From Algoriphagus sp. (GTDB taxonomy: Bacteria > Bacteroidota > Bacteroidia > Cytophagales > Cyclobacteriaceae), in NCBI RefSeq assembly GCF_024305035.1, contig NZ_JAMWZB010000021.1, forward strand, positions 31,143-95,142: 64,000 bases of DNA, written 5' to 3'. Below, one piece after another: positions 44,607-54,234 of the stretch. The position numbers and the translations under genes were made by a program. The notes beneath the pieces were generated by a model. It had not been told where the DNA came from and made no database searches. It was given only the letters and a program-made list of their open reading frames with translations. Numbering within the stretch: the first letter of the stretch is position 1; each line of letters opens with the position of its first letter.

Positions 44607-47600
44607 TTAGAAATCGACCCGAAGGCCGAATGAGATGGAGGTCAATGGCCGGGAGGTTTGAAAATCCGGGTCCAACGGATCATCTGAGGCTTTCCAGAGA
44701 ATCCCCAGGTTATTGGCATAGGTATAAAACTCCGCGGATTGGACAGGTAATGTGGGCATTGATCTTTTTGACAGCGTGTAAGAAAACCGGACGTCATTCA
44801 ATCTGATGTGATCCCCTTTTTCCACCAATACCGCGGAATTAGTATAAAAATTGTTTCTTCGCTGATCGGCCCTATCCGGAAGGGAGGGAACGAAAGTCTC
44901 CTGTTCATCCCCCGGCTGCATCCATCGGTCTGAAAAGTCCCCATGCCCAGGCAGTCCCCGGAGCAGACTGAAATAATCGATGGAATTTCTTCGGTAATAA
45001 TATCCAAAGCGATAGGAGATATTCACTGACAGCCGGAATCCTCTATACGCCAGTTCATTTCGTATAGCCCCAAAGGAAGTGGGTCTGGCAGATCCGTGAT
45101 AGCGGAGGTTTTCTATGGTGGCGGCTCTTGCCATTTCAAGGTAGTTTGAACTTGCCTCTCCGTCCAAAAATCCCATGGGATCCCCTGTGGCTGGGTCCAA
45201 TCCGGCCCAGTCATAGGAATAAATACCAAACAGCGGCCTTCCCACATAGGGATAGGGCATGGAGGTAGAAGCAATGCTGAGCAGGTTGGATACGGTGGGG
45301 ATTTGTTCAAAATCCGTTACTTTTTCCCTGACAGCGCTGTAGATCAGATGCGAGGTCCATTGAACGTCTGCCCTAAGCCAGTTTGCACTCAGATTGATAT
45401 CCGCACCCCGAACTTGGCTGGAAGCAAAATTCCCCCTGAGACTGGTTTGGCCCGTGGCTGCAGGAAGCGAAAATTCCCCGATGAGATCTCTGGCATCCTT
45501 CAGGTAATATTCCAATGTCCCTGAAAGAAAACCGTTTTGTGTCTCGAAATCCATTCCAAAGTTGGTCGTTCTGACCTTTTCCCAGCGAAGCATGGAATTC
45601 GGCGGATTGATAATGGCCGCAGCTCTCAATTGGGGTAAAAGATCACTTGGAGAACTGTTCAGGTATCTGGCGGTCAATTGGGAGGATAGGTTTTTATCCA
45701 CGTTTCCGGAATACCCATACGTGGCCCGAAGCTTCAAAAAGGGCATTCTGGATCCTCTGACAAAATTCTCGTCCGAGAGAATCCACCCTCCTCCCACCGA
45801 CCAGAGGGGCACACCTCTCAGGTTGGCTTCCACACCGAAAATATTGGATTGGTCTTTTCGTGCGCTTGCATTGAAGAAATACCTTTTCTTGTACCCATAG
45901 CCCAAATTTCCATAATACGACAGGAAGCGATCCACCCGGCCTCCATGGGAGATATTGGACGGAATCGATGAACGCAATCCCGGATTGTGGAAAAGGGGAA
46001 AACTGCCCGCAAAATCCACAGGGGTACTGATCGCCATATTATCCTGATAGCCATAGTATCGTTGGGTCCAACTGAGCCCCTGCAAATCCCGGATCTCCAT
46101 TCCTCCCAGAACAGTTAGGGAATGATCGGAGGCCCATTCTTTCTGGTAGGTGAGTTGTGGGCGAAAGGTATGTGAATAACTGTCGGATTGGGCAATATCA
46201 AGGATATCCCCGACAGGCACAGGGTTGGAAAGACTGCCGTCTTCTCCTACTTGGGTGAACCGGTTGATCAGATCCCTTGTGGAATAAATTGCCAGCGGAT
46301 CCCGGTTTCTGGAGTTGTTGATATTTCTCCAATATTGGTAGAACAGCCCTGCTTTAAGCTCTGGCGTAATCGCAAACTGAAGGGAAGGATTGATTCTCAG
46401 ATCATAGGATCGGTTTTGATAATCGAGTTGGCCAATTTCGCTTAGCGGGATGTATTCCCAGTTTTGCAGGTCCAGACCAGCCACTGAATTCACATAGCGA
46501 GTACTGTAATTTCCGGCAATGGGAAGGGGATTTCCCCCGTCATCGGCAATGCGGTCATAAACAAATCCGTTGGGCAATTGGGTTCGGGTAATTGCGTTCT
46601 GGTTGGCCAGATTAAAGGAAAGCCCAACGTCCAGGCGATCATCCAGTCCCTTCCACTGATCTCCGATTCCCAGGGTCCAGCGATTGGAAGAGTTCCCGAT
46701 GACGTCAGGCCTGCTCTGATCAAAACCCAGGGAAACCTGATAGGCATGGGAATTACTGCCTCCGGTAATGGAAAGGGAGTACTGTTGGTGAAGGGACGGT
46801 TGGAGATAATAGTCACTGATTTGTCTCCTCAAGTCGGTATTTCCATACCGCTCCAAAATTGCATCAGCTTCCTGTTGGGAGATTTGACCCTCCCTCAAGG
46901 CAATCAGGGTTTCCACTGCCGGGGATAATTTGGACCGGCTGGGATTGTCTTCAGAGGAGTTGTAAAAGCCATCTTCAAAAAGTTGCTTCTCGATTGCAAT
47001 AAAGTCTGAATTGTTCATTCGGGGAACATAGTTCAGGTCACGGTGCTCCCTAAAGGTAAAGTTGGAATTGAGACTCACCCTGAGCGCCTGGTTGGTTTTT
47101 CCTTTGACCGTGGTGATGACTATTACCCCATTACCTGCTCTGGCACCCCAGATTGAGGCTGCCGCAGCATCTTTAAGCACGGTGATGGATGCCACATCGT
47201 TGGGGTTGATGTTCTCCAAGGGACCGTCATAGGGAAAATTGTCCACGATGATCAGGGGTGAAGTGTCCGAGTTGATGGTACTCCTTCCCCGGATGGTGAG
47301 GGGTTCGTTGGTGGCGTAAATCCCCCTGTTGAATACCAATCCCGGGGTGACATCCTCCAATCGGTCAATCAGGTTGGGGGATACCCTACGCTGGACAAGC
47401 TGGCTGTCCAGGTGGGCAAAGGAACCCGTGGCCCGCTCTTTGGGCAGTTCCTGATATCCGGTGGAAACCACCTCAACCATCCCCAACTCCCGATCTTCGC
47501 TTTGAAGGGTAATGGTCAGGGGATTGGAAAGCGGGACGGTAATTTCCCCACGATAGGGCTTCATCCCGATGTAGGATACCATCAGGATATAATTGCCTTC

Positions 47601-47801
47601 CGGAACATCCAACGTGAAGGCGCCTTCTTCATCAGTGATGGTCCTGTAGTCCGTTCCGTTCAGGTACACCAAGGCTCCGGGAAGTGCCGTTTTTTCTGAG
47701 TCTTGGACCGTTCCGTTGAGACGATGGTCCCCATTTTGAAAGGCCTTAGCATGCATCGATACGAGCATGAAAGCCATCATAAAGTAAGTAGCTATTTTCA
47801 T
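44607..47801 (-). CDS. SusC/RagA-family TonB-linked outer-membrane transporter
   Basis: A 1064-residue transporter. Signal peptide, CarboxypepD_reg-like domain (LNGTVQDSEKTALPGALVYLNG), a short linker containing the VEVVSTGYQELPKERATGSF motif, plug (TIRGRSTINSDTSPLIIVDNFPYDG, VLKDAAAASIWGARAGNGVIVITT) and a large barrel. It probably imports a peptide or glycan together with the SusD partner. The four-base overlap with the TlpA gene (ATGA) means coupled translation. Peptide is a plausible substrate class given the TlpA and peptide neighbours, as an inference only. Confidence 0.93.
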   Translation of the reverse strand: MKIATYFMMAFMLVSMHAKAFQNGDHRLNGTVQDSEKTALPGALVYLNGTDYRTITDEEGAFTLDVPEGNYILMVSYIGMKPYRGEITVPLSNPLTITLQSEDRELGMVEVVSTGYQELPKERATGSFAHLDSQLVQRRVSPNLIDRLEDVTPGLVFNRGIYATNEPLTIRGRSTINSDTSPLIIVDNFPYDGPLENINPNDVASITVLKDAAAASIWGARAGNGVIVITTVKGKTNQALRVSLNSNFTFREHRDLNYVPRMNNSDFIAIEKQLFEDGFYNSSEDNPSRSKLSPAVETLIALREGQISQQEADAILERYGNTDLRRQISDYYLQPSLHQQYSLSITGGSNSHAYQVSLGFDQSRPDVIGNSSNRWTLGIGDQWKGLDDRLDVGLSFNLANQNAITRTQLPNGFVYDRIADDGGNPLPIAGNYSTRYVNSVAGLDLQNWEYIPLSEIGQLDYQNRSYDLRINPSLQFAITPELKAGLFYQYWRNINNSRNRDPLAIYSTRDLINRFTQVGEDGSLSNPVPVGDILDIAQSDSYSHTFRPQLTYQKEWASDHSLTVLGGMEIRDLQGLSWTQRYYGYQDNMAISTPVDFAGSFPLFHNPGLRSSIPSNISHGGRVDRFLSYYGNLGYGYKKRYFFNASARKDQSNIFGVEANLRGVPLWSVGGGWILSDENFVRGSRMPFLKLRATYGYSGNVDKNLSSQLTARYLNSSPSDLLPQLRAAAIINPPNSMLRWEKVRTTNFGMDFETQNGFLSGTLEYYLKDARDLIGEFSLPAATGQTSLRGNFASSQVRGADINLSANWLRADVQWTSHLIYSAVREKVTDFEQIPTVSNLLSIASTSMPYPYVGRPLFGIYSYDWAGLDPATGDPMGFLDGEASSNYLEMARAATIENLRYHGSARPTSFGAIRNELAYRGFRLSVNISYRFGYYYRRNSIDYFSLLRGLPGHGDFSDRWMQPGDEQETFVPSLPDRADQRRNNFYTNSAVLVEKGDHIRLNDVRFSYTLSKRSMPTLPVQSAEFYTYANNLGILWKASDDPLDPDFQTSRPLTSISFGLRVDF

Positions 47802-49405
47802 TTTGTCGGTGGATTTTGGTGGTTTGGAATTGAGTCATTGTGAATCCGGTTTAGTACATGCTCCAGTTGGGCGGGGCCCATTTTATCCAGGGTCTGCATG
47901 CGGATTTTGGAATCCGGTCCAATGATCATTTTTTGGGGGAAAGAATGGATTTTGTAGCGTTCCAGAACACCCACTCCCTTTTCGGCCCGCAGGTTCAGCA
48001 TTTCCGGCGCGGTGTACATTCCGGATTTCAAGCTCGCTTTCCAGGTATCGGTCCGACCGTCGGCATTGACGCTTACCAGCAGGATATCCGAATCCGCTTC
48101 CAGTTCCTGCAACAGGGGGTCCAAGGATCTTTGGAAATCATCCCGGCAAAACTTGCAGCCGGAAATCCAGTAATGGACCAGAAGGGTTTTGCCTTTCAGT
48201 TTACCCAGGTCAGCGGGTTTGCCCTCTTCATCATACAGCCCATCCGATTTAAAGGGGCCGAGCTGGACTTCTTTTAAATAGTCCAGTCGTTCCTTGATCC
48301 AGGGGGTAGAAACCTGATTCATGGCAGTTGACAGGTAGGAATCCAGGTTTTCTTCCAATCTGTTGAAATTGGAAAGGATGAAAAATGCGAGCAATTCATC
48401 TCCCAGCGGATTGGGGTATGTACCAAGGCGGTCGAGTATATTATCCCTGTTGATCTTGGAGCTGAGAATCTCCAGTCTGGAGATACCCTGAATAAGTTTG
48501 GGATGCGAGGCTCCCCCTATCAGGCTGTCCATGCCGGAAAACCAAGCGAGAAATTTTGATCCTTTTTCGGGACTCCGGGTGAGTTGGGTGCTGATTCGCT
48601 CGGCTTTCTTTGTGGCATTGAGCAGGATCTCCCCAAGGATTCTGGATTGAAGTTGCCCGAACTCTTTCTCGGTCAGCCTGTCTTTTTGATTTTTCAGTAT
48701 GGCCCAGGCAGGGTGCTGGTCGGCTGATTTTGACTGGTATTGGCGGAGGTAATCCCAACCGTTTTCTTCCGGTACCAAAACCTGCATTCGGACGTGAAGA
48801 TCCCCGGCTTGGCTATGGGCCTTCTGATAGGCGGCTTGGGAAACAGGATCTGAAAAAAGGCCATGGCTTCTGCTGGAAATCAGCAGGGGATCCGAGTTGA
48901 ATTTCTCCTCTGCGAAGGCTTGATCAACGAGGTATTGTACGCGGTAGAAATCTGCCTTGGGTCCTCCAAATAGGGTTTGTCCTGTGGACAGATCAATTCG
49001 CATCCTGACTCTGTCCTTTTGATTAAAAGTCCATTGATGATAGATGGTCTTTTGATTTAAGCTAAGGCTTGCATAGCCGTCAGACAGATTGGGCGGAATA
49101 GTCCAGGAAAACAATCGGGTTCCCTGGCTACCTTCAAAGAAGGTCCCTTTTTCCCCGATGAGGGTGATCTGGGTACCGGGTGTCACTTCCTGGGAATCCT
49201 GAAGCAGGTGCTCCCAAAAGGTAAGGTAGAGGGTGTCCGGCGGATTTTCGGCCGCTATCTCGAGGTACCATTTCCCCTCCTGCTCCGCGGGAGCCTGCTC
49301 GGTACTCCCGGGAGGCTGGGGTGAATCAGCAACCTGACTCAGAGTTGGTGTGCTTCCGATTAGGCATAGCCATGCCAGGAAGCATGTGAATAGACGTTTT
49401 TTCAT
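47798..49405 (-). CDS. TlpA-like thioredoxin-fold protein, long N-terminal part
   Basis: A 535-residue exported protein. The frame is open to 49462, but the ATG at 49405 begins the signal peptide (KKRLFTCFLAWLCLIGSTPTLSQ). About 370 residues of unnamed domain precede a C-terminal TlpA/thioredoxin fold from about residue 390, with the redox motif WISGCKFCRDDF (CxxC) and the cis-Pro region HSFPQKMIIGP. It should reduce or form disulfides in the periplasm. It overlaps SusC by four bases, tying its role to the transported substrate. Confidence 0.85.
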   Translation of the reverse strand: MKKRLFTCFLAWLCLIGSTPTLSQVADSPQPPGSTEQAPAEQEGKWYLEIAAENPPDTLYLTFWEHLLQDSQEVTPGTQITLIGEKGTFFEGSQGTRLFSWTIPPNLSDGYASLSLNQKTIYHQWTFNQKDRVRMRIDLSTGQTLFGGPKADFYRVQYLVDQAFAEEKFNSDPLLISSRSHGLFSDPVSQAAYQKAHSQAGDLHVRMQVLVPEENGWDYLRQYQSKSADQHPAWAILKNQKDRLTEKEFGQLQSRILGEILLNATKKAERISTQLTRSPEKGSKFLAWFSGMDSLIGGASHPKLIQGISRLEILSSKINRDNILDRLGTYPNPLGDELLAFFILSNFNRLEENLDSYLSTAMNQVSTPWIKERLDYLKEVQLGPFKSDGLYDEEGKPADLGKLKGKTLLVHYWISGCKFCRDDFQRSLDPLLQELEADSDILLVSVNADGRTDTWKASLKSGMYTAPEMLNLRAEKGVGVLERYKIHSFPQKMIIGPDSKIRMQTLDKMGPAQLEHVLNRIHNDSIPNHQNPPTK

Positions 49406-50750
49406 GCGTATTAAAGTTGGAAGACAAGCGACCGGAGACGGGAGAGGTGTCAGGCTGAGCACTTGAGAGACGAGAGTCTCGAAATCGAAGCCTGTCCCGA
49501 TTAAATATCGGGAGAGTCGAAGCCTACCCAGGTTGTCAGGTTGAGCACTTGAGAGACGAGAATCTCGAAACCGAAGCCATTGTCAGGCTGAGCAGCCTAG
49601 TAAGCTTGTCAGGCTGAGCGAAGTCGAAGCCCCCCGAACTTTTAGACATAGTCCTCCTGATCCCGAATCCCGATATATCGGGACGGGATGGAACCAGTCG
49701 GTCTTAGATTAAGAAATAATTGAATGGATAAGCTGAAATCCTCTGCAGCGGAAGGCTTATCATTTTTGTCAAATGGAATGAAATAGGGCCGCTTTTAGCG
49801 TCTGAAACACTTGGAAACAAAGGCCTTTCGGCCTGAAATAGGGTCGCAACATCTGAAGAAATACGGCTTTGCCGAAATAGGCTCCTCGTATCTCGGAGCG
49901 AAATATGCGCTCCTTCGTCGCGCGAAATACAGACCATAGCAGAACCTTCTATTTCAGCCAGCTTGCTGGCTATATTTCAACTGTATTTCAAAAGTATTTC
50001 AACATTATTTCCATCCCGATGACGGATTTACGTCACTCCCAGATCAGTAGCGGTAGTCCCGCAGGTGCGGGGGTAATCCGGGAGAATAAAAATAGGTTCA
50101 AGTCGGGTTCTTGATCAGGTTTTTGAAGAGCTGTTTGGGTGTAAGGTTTACCCAGGCAGGTTTGTGAGATTGAAATGATGCTTCCATGGCGATGGTTTAA
50201 GTTGGAAGACGGGAGAGCCACCACGGCGGCCAAGCCGAAGGGTCTCCGATCAAAGTACTTGTGATACAGATCTTATCTATCTGCGCATAGAAATAGAATT
50301 TCCACCATGCCCGAAAGGGCAGCAATGCTAGCAATAGGTTTTTGAGAAATCGTCGCCCGCTGACTCTGAGTGGTATGTCCGTGATGCCGGAGCTGTCAGC
50401 GAGAAAAAAGGGTACGTTAAGTTTTAAATCCGGTCAAATCGGATTTTTGGGTTTTAGAGGGAACATCAGATCGAATGAACCATCTGACACCTGACTCCAA
50501 ACCGAGATATAATGGCTTGGAAGTGACAGCCTCCCTGTCCCATTGCTGGGGCCTGAGAAGATGCCCGTGCCTCGAAACTTAAAATAGGAGGCCGCACTTC
50601 CAATGTCTAAAAACAATTTGTTCATCATCCACAGTTTTTGGCTTCTCAGACCGGCAATGAGGATGATTAGTAATCAAACATAAATAATCTCACCTAATAA
50701 AACAAATATGTTTAGTACATTTTTTCATATAGTGCCCAAATTTCCTTTCA
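49406..50750. repeat. Repeat-rich gene-poor stretch upstream of the tlpA-susCD operon
   Basis: From 49449 to 49631 a unit beginning GTCAGGCTGAGC occurs four times. Two are long copies (about 44 bases each, at 49449-49492 and 49535-49578) and two are shorter (49582 and 49608-49631, the last reading GTCAGGCTGAGCGAAGTCGA). From about 49775 to 50010 a GAAATA motif recurs at least six times between small inverted repeats and then appears as its complement TATTTC four times. Several hairpins with CCCGAT/ATCGGG also occur. No protein gene is convincing except possibly the 29-aa frame at 50098. Confidence 0.65.
50098..50187 (-). CDS. Possible 29-aa peptide
   Basis: A 29-codon frame (starts MEASFQSHKPAW, ends LIKNPT) whose 15-base upstream segment GTCTTCCAACTTAA is nearly repeated just before the TlpA start at 49405. 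The composition is protein-like, with Lys-rich ends. It may be a genuine short peptide or the leftover start of a lost gene whose leader was duplicated. No family recognised. Confidence 0.25.
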   Translation of the reverse strand: MEASFQSHKPAWVNLTPKQLFKNLIKNPT

Positions 50751-50972
50751 ATGGAAGGATTAGAGGATTTTAAGATAAATTTAGGACTGAAAATTAAGGC
50801 ATTAAGAGAGAGGAGAAAACTAACTCAAGAACAACTTGGTGACCTTATTGAAAAAGATTATCAAGCAATTAGCAGACTTGAAAGAGGATTGGTTAATCCT
50901 TCCGCATATTTGGTTTTCCAAATTGCAAATGCCCTTGAAGTAAAAATTGAAGAGCTATTCTTGTTTGATTAA
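50751..50972 (+). CDS. XRE-family helix-turn-helix regulator
   Basis: A 73-residue DNA-binding protein. The HTH reads KALRERRKLTQEQLGDLIEKDYQAISRLERGLVNPSAYLVFQIANALEV, a standard XRE fold. It converges on the nucleotidyltransferase-HEPN gene, with an 18-base overlap of coding ends. It could regulate or neutralise that protein, but divergence of orientation argues against one operon. Confidence 0.85.
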   Translation: MEGLEDFKINLGLKIKALRERRKLTQEQLGDLIEKDYQAISRLERGLVNPSAYLVFQIANALEVKIEELFLFD

Positions 50973-51839
50973 TTTCTCGAGCCTTTCCATTTCAGATAGA
51001 CATGCCTCTTTTACAATTTTTTGCATTTTTCTAACCTTTTTTTCAACGAAAACACAATCTTCCATGGAGACTTTATAGTCTTTACTATATCTAGCATCAA
51101 TATATCCTCTTTTTAAAGCATCCAAATGATGTCTTTCAGTTGGGTTTTTACTTGAAAAATCAAGTAATAAAAATAAATCATCACTAAGATGTTTTGAATA
51201 AATTCTCAAACCTTCGACATTATGCGACTTTGGTTTGTAGCCTTTCAAAACTAAAAGGATTGAAGCATAAAAATGCTCAACAGCTTGATGAAACTCAAAC
51301 ATAGCCTTTCTTAAACTTCCTCTTTTTATGCAATTGTTTCCATCAATTAAAAAATCTTTACCCATTTGGTACCAAATCTCAAAATATGCCTGAGCTCTTA
51401 CCAGCATCTGAACAGGTGAAAGCTCAGCAGGTGGAACAAAACTAGTATTCCCTGTGTCATAAAGCAGGATTCCTTCTTCAATAATCTCCTTGAAAAAGTA
51501 CTGCCCAATGGAAAGACCCTCATTAATGTAATCGATACTATGGACTAAGGGATTTACAATTCCCCGTAAGGAATTGGCAGCCCTATTTTCAATTTTGCTT
51601 TTCAACTCATATTCTTTGATTGAATTGTCATTAGTGACCACCAAAAAATCAAAATCACTTTGGTAATGATAAGTTACTCCATCCTCGACCGTAATATCAT
51701 CCACCCATTTGCCTTTGGCAAAGCTACCAAATAAGATCACCTTCTCCGGATTGGCAACTTCAATGATTATTTCCATTGCTTTGGCAATTTCTTCTTGCTT
51801 AGGCTTTGGCAAACGGGATAATTTCTCACTCAAATTCAT
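50955..51839 (-). CDS. Nucleotidyltransferase-HEPN fusion protein
   Basis: A 294-residue two-domain protein. The N-terminal polymerase-beta-like nucleotidyltransferase has ILFGSFAKGKW and the metal-binding SDFDFLVV. The C-terminal half (from about 150) is a HEPN domain with helical FHQAVEHFYASILLVLKGY and the RGYIDARYSKDY end. MNT and HEPN parts are usually separate antitoxin and RNase toxin genes; here they are fused. Probable toxin-antitoxin or defence-related RNA-modifying protein. The active state of either domain cannot be judged. Confidence 0.8.
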   Translation of the reverse strand: MNLSEKLSRLPKPKQEEIAKAMEIIIEVANPEKVILFGSFAKGKWVDDITVEDGVTYHYQSDFDFLVVTNDNSIKEYELKSKIENRAANSLRGIVNPLVHSIDYINEGLSIGQYFFKEIIEEGILLYDTGNTSFVPPAELSPVQMLVRAQAYFEIWYQMGKDFLIDGNNCIKRGSLRKAMFEFHQAVEHFYASILLVLKGYKPKSHNVEGLRIYSKHLSDDLFLLLDFSSKNPTERHHLDALKRGYIDARYSKDYKVSMEDCVFVEKKVRKMQKIVKEACLSEMERLEKLIKQE

Positions 51840-52032
51840 GGTTCCAAGTTACTGAAAATAACAAAACCCTGTTTTAAATTTTAGGGATATTCACTAAATT
51901 CCCTGTACAAAAACGATGGAAGTGTTTGTACAGGATTTTCCAATTCATGGATCTCCACTCAATTATGAAAAGGTCTTTATTGGAAAGACTGCGCTTTTCC
52001 GTCTATTTCATTTATGAATGAATTAGTTTCCT

Positions 52033-52194
52033 ATGAAAGAGCTAATAGAAGAATTTTACTACCTGATTTTTCCCAGAGATGAGGAAGGGAAATACAAAAC
52101 GGAATCTGATAGTCCGTTTTGGGTTAAAATAGTGATCCTGGTATTTATCCTACTAATGTGTGTAGCACTTGCATTTAGCACTTATGTGGTTTAA
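52033..52194 (+). CDS. Small single-pass membrane protein (53 aa)
   Basis: A 53-residue frame. A soluble, acidic N-terminal half (MKELIEEFYYLIFPRDEEGK) is followed by a C-terminal membrane helix (VKIVILVFILLMCVALAFSTYVV). No family recognised. It stands alone between the HEPN fusion gene and the TPR gene, after an AT-rich promoter-like gap. Small membrane proteins are common in defence islands, but nothing here proves such a role. Confidence 0.5.
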   Translation: MKELIEEFYYLIFPRDEEGKYKTESDSPFWVKIVILVFILLMCVALAFSTYVV

Positions 52195-52666
52195 TGGCAA
52201 ATTTTAAGTGGGCTTGGGAAATGTAATCTTCCCCATAATTCGAACAGTTTAAAAAACGACAAAACCCTTAATTTTAGACCTATGAAACCAAATAAAAAAT
52301 TAAAAGATGCAGGTAAGGTGGTAGTTACCATCCGAAAGAACTCTTCTCTAAACGCCACTTCGAAAACGGTTCTTTTTTCCAGAGAAACTTGAATTGGCCA
52401 ACAGAATGGTGGCAAATCTTAAGTGGAAAACGAGTTGATAAAAATCAATGAGATCTATAAAGGAAGATTATCAGGGTAGAAATGGGAATGAGTGTTGGGT
52501 AGCGACCTTGAAAAGATTTTTTGAATTACCTGTCCCCATAAATTCAACTAAAATTGCGAATCAATTCCCATAAGCACCTCACCGATTCCCACGATCCCGA
52601 TAAATCGGGATGGGGTAGGCAGTGCAACTGCGCTTTCATGCTTGGCTTTGCAAGCCGCACCAAAAC
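52195..52666. other. Gene-poor gap after the small membrane protein
   Basis: A 472-base gap. A 36-codon frame at 52283-52393 (starts MKPNKKLKDAGKVVVTIRKN) has protein-like composition but no support. Hairpins CCCGATAAATCGGG (about 52590-52603) and a possible stem around GGCAGTGCAACTGCGC (52618-52633) precede the TPR gene's stop, and one of them may terminate the kinase-TPR transcript. Confidence 0.4.
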
Positions 52667-54229
52667 CTAGTTTTTGGCCTGCGTATTTATTTTTTTTAAA
52701 ATTTCACTTTGAAGTTGTTGCAAGTCTTTATGTTTTTCTGGAATTTTCATATTTCTTACCAAGTCTATATATATCATTTGTTCTGGAGAATTCAGATTAA
52801 TAAGCTCCATTGCAAAGTTTGCTATCGCCAAATTCTTTAAGTAATCATTTCTAATATTCGTTGCGTTTTGAATGGCAACTTTATACATTTTCATTCCTAA
52901 CTCAGTGTCTCCTCTTTTTAGAGAAACAAGACCCAAAGTTGCTTGGAAAGTTACTTTGCTCTCATTTGGAAGGCCATTAATATCAATTTCCATCATTTGA
53001 GGTACATACGCATCTAGCATCTGTTGATTGTCAGAAGTAGCTAGATTATATACTAAGTTATTAAGCAATGTCGGATCATAAGGATTTGCTTGTAGTCCAA
53101 CTTGACACAAAATAATTGCCGCTTTTTTATCGTTTAGTAGGGAACCTGCTATGTATGAGCCAAGTAAGGCTGGGCGTTTGGAAAAAGGCATATCCAAAAA
53201 CCATTTTATAGAATTGTAAAATGCATCTTTCCAATTACCTCTTTCATATAATTCGAGAGCCCTAGCTTCGAAGGGGTTGATCACCTTATCAAACTGAAAA
53301 GGATTAATTTGGAATCTTTGCTCATCTTTTGAAACCCATTCGAGTTGAGCTAAGCTATTATCATTCGGCATTTTCATAGATTTCTCAAAAAAACCTTTTG
53401 CCTTTTTGAATGAACCATCTTTAAACTCTAGTGTGCCAAGCGAACTTGAAAGTTCGGTAAGCTCGTAATCTGAGAAATTGTTAGAATCAAGCAATCTTTT
53501 ACCTTCTTTAATTAATGGAGAAAACCTTCCCATTATAGAGGAAGTTGCAATGTGTGCAGAAATTAGCCAAGGGTCATCTTTTAATCCTTCAGCTTTTCTA
53601 AGATAAAAAAGGGCTTTATCAAATTTTTCTTTATGAATAAAAAATCTTGTAGCTGACCTAAGAACGAACCTATTATTAGGAGCGATATGAAGAGCAGTAA
53701 GAATGGCGTTTTCAGCTTTATGTTCGTGCCCTCTCATTGTATATAGCCTTGCTAATTCAACCCAAATTATAGGGTTTCTAAGTTCATTTTTTGTGCGATT
53801 TTTAGTCTTATTTATTACTTTATGAAATGACTTGTTATTAATAAATGATTGAAATTCATTTACAGTGTCAACATCAATTTCTAAAAGTGAGTTGTTGGAT
53901 ATAACAGGAGGCGTTGGCGAGTCTAATTCAATAAGTTTAATTAAATCCAAAAGACTAGATGAAGCTTTTTGTTGATCAGATTTTATGAATTCAATGGCTT
54001 GTTTTACCTCGGAACTTTGGATGCCTGAAACAAAAGCTGAATTGATTAAATCTGCAGCAGTTCCAATATTTTTACCCTGTTTCCAATCTTCAATTGAGCG
54101 ATCAATGTTCAAAATTATTGGCTCAGCCGATTTATTTGACTGGCTTAATTCACCTAATTGAAGAGTTCGTTTGAAGTCTCTCCAATTTGGAATAACTCTC
54201 CTTTCTTTTATTTCATAGATAACTGCCAT
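52667..54229 (-). CDS. TPR-repeat protein paired with a Ser/Thr kinase
   Basis: A 520-residue soluble protein built of helical repeats (for example NPIIWVELARLYTMRGHEHKAENAILTALHIAPN and RFVLRSATRFFIHKEKFDKALFYLRKAEGL). It has no signal peptide and begins six bases after the kinase stop, so they are in one operon. It may be a substrate, scaffold or effector of the kinase. Function unknown. Confidence 0.75.
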   Translation of the reverse strand: MAVIYEIKERRVIPNWRDFKRTLQLGELSQSNKSAEPIILNIDRSIEDWKQGKNIGTAADLINSAFVSGIQSSEVKQAIEFIKSDQQKASSSLLDLIKLIELDSPTPPVISNNSLLEIDVDTVNEFQSFINNKSFHKVINKTKNRTKNELRNPIIWVELARLYTMRGHEHKAENAILTALHIAPNNRFVLRSATRFFIHKEKFDKALFYLRKAEGLKDDPWLISAHIATSSIMGRFSPLIKEGKRLLDSNNFSDYELTELSSSLGTLEFKDGSFKKAKGFFEKSMKMPNDNSLAQLEWVSKDEQRFQINPFQFDKVINPFEARALELYERGNWKDAFYNSIKWFLDMPFSKRPALLGSYIAGSLLNDKKAAIILCQVGLQANPYDPTLLNNLVYNLATSDNQQMLDAYVPQMMEIDINGLPNESKVTFQATLGLVSLKRGDTELGMKMYKVAIQNATNIRNDYLKNLAIANFAMELINLNSPEQMIYIDLVRNMKIPEKHKDLQQLQSEILKKINTQAKN

Positions 54230-54234
54230 ATAAT

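Noticed and set aside
44607..47801. Many long reverse-frame ORFs over the SusC, GltB and M14 genes
   Set aside because: They lack start context, domains and conserved motifs and simply shadow large GC-favourable coding regions.
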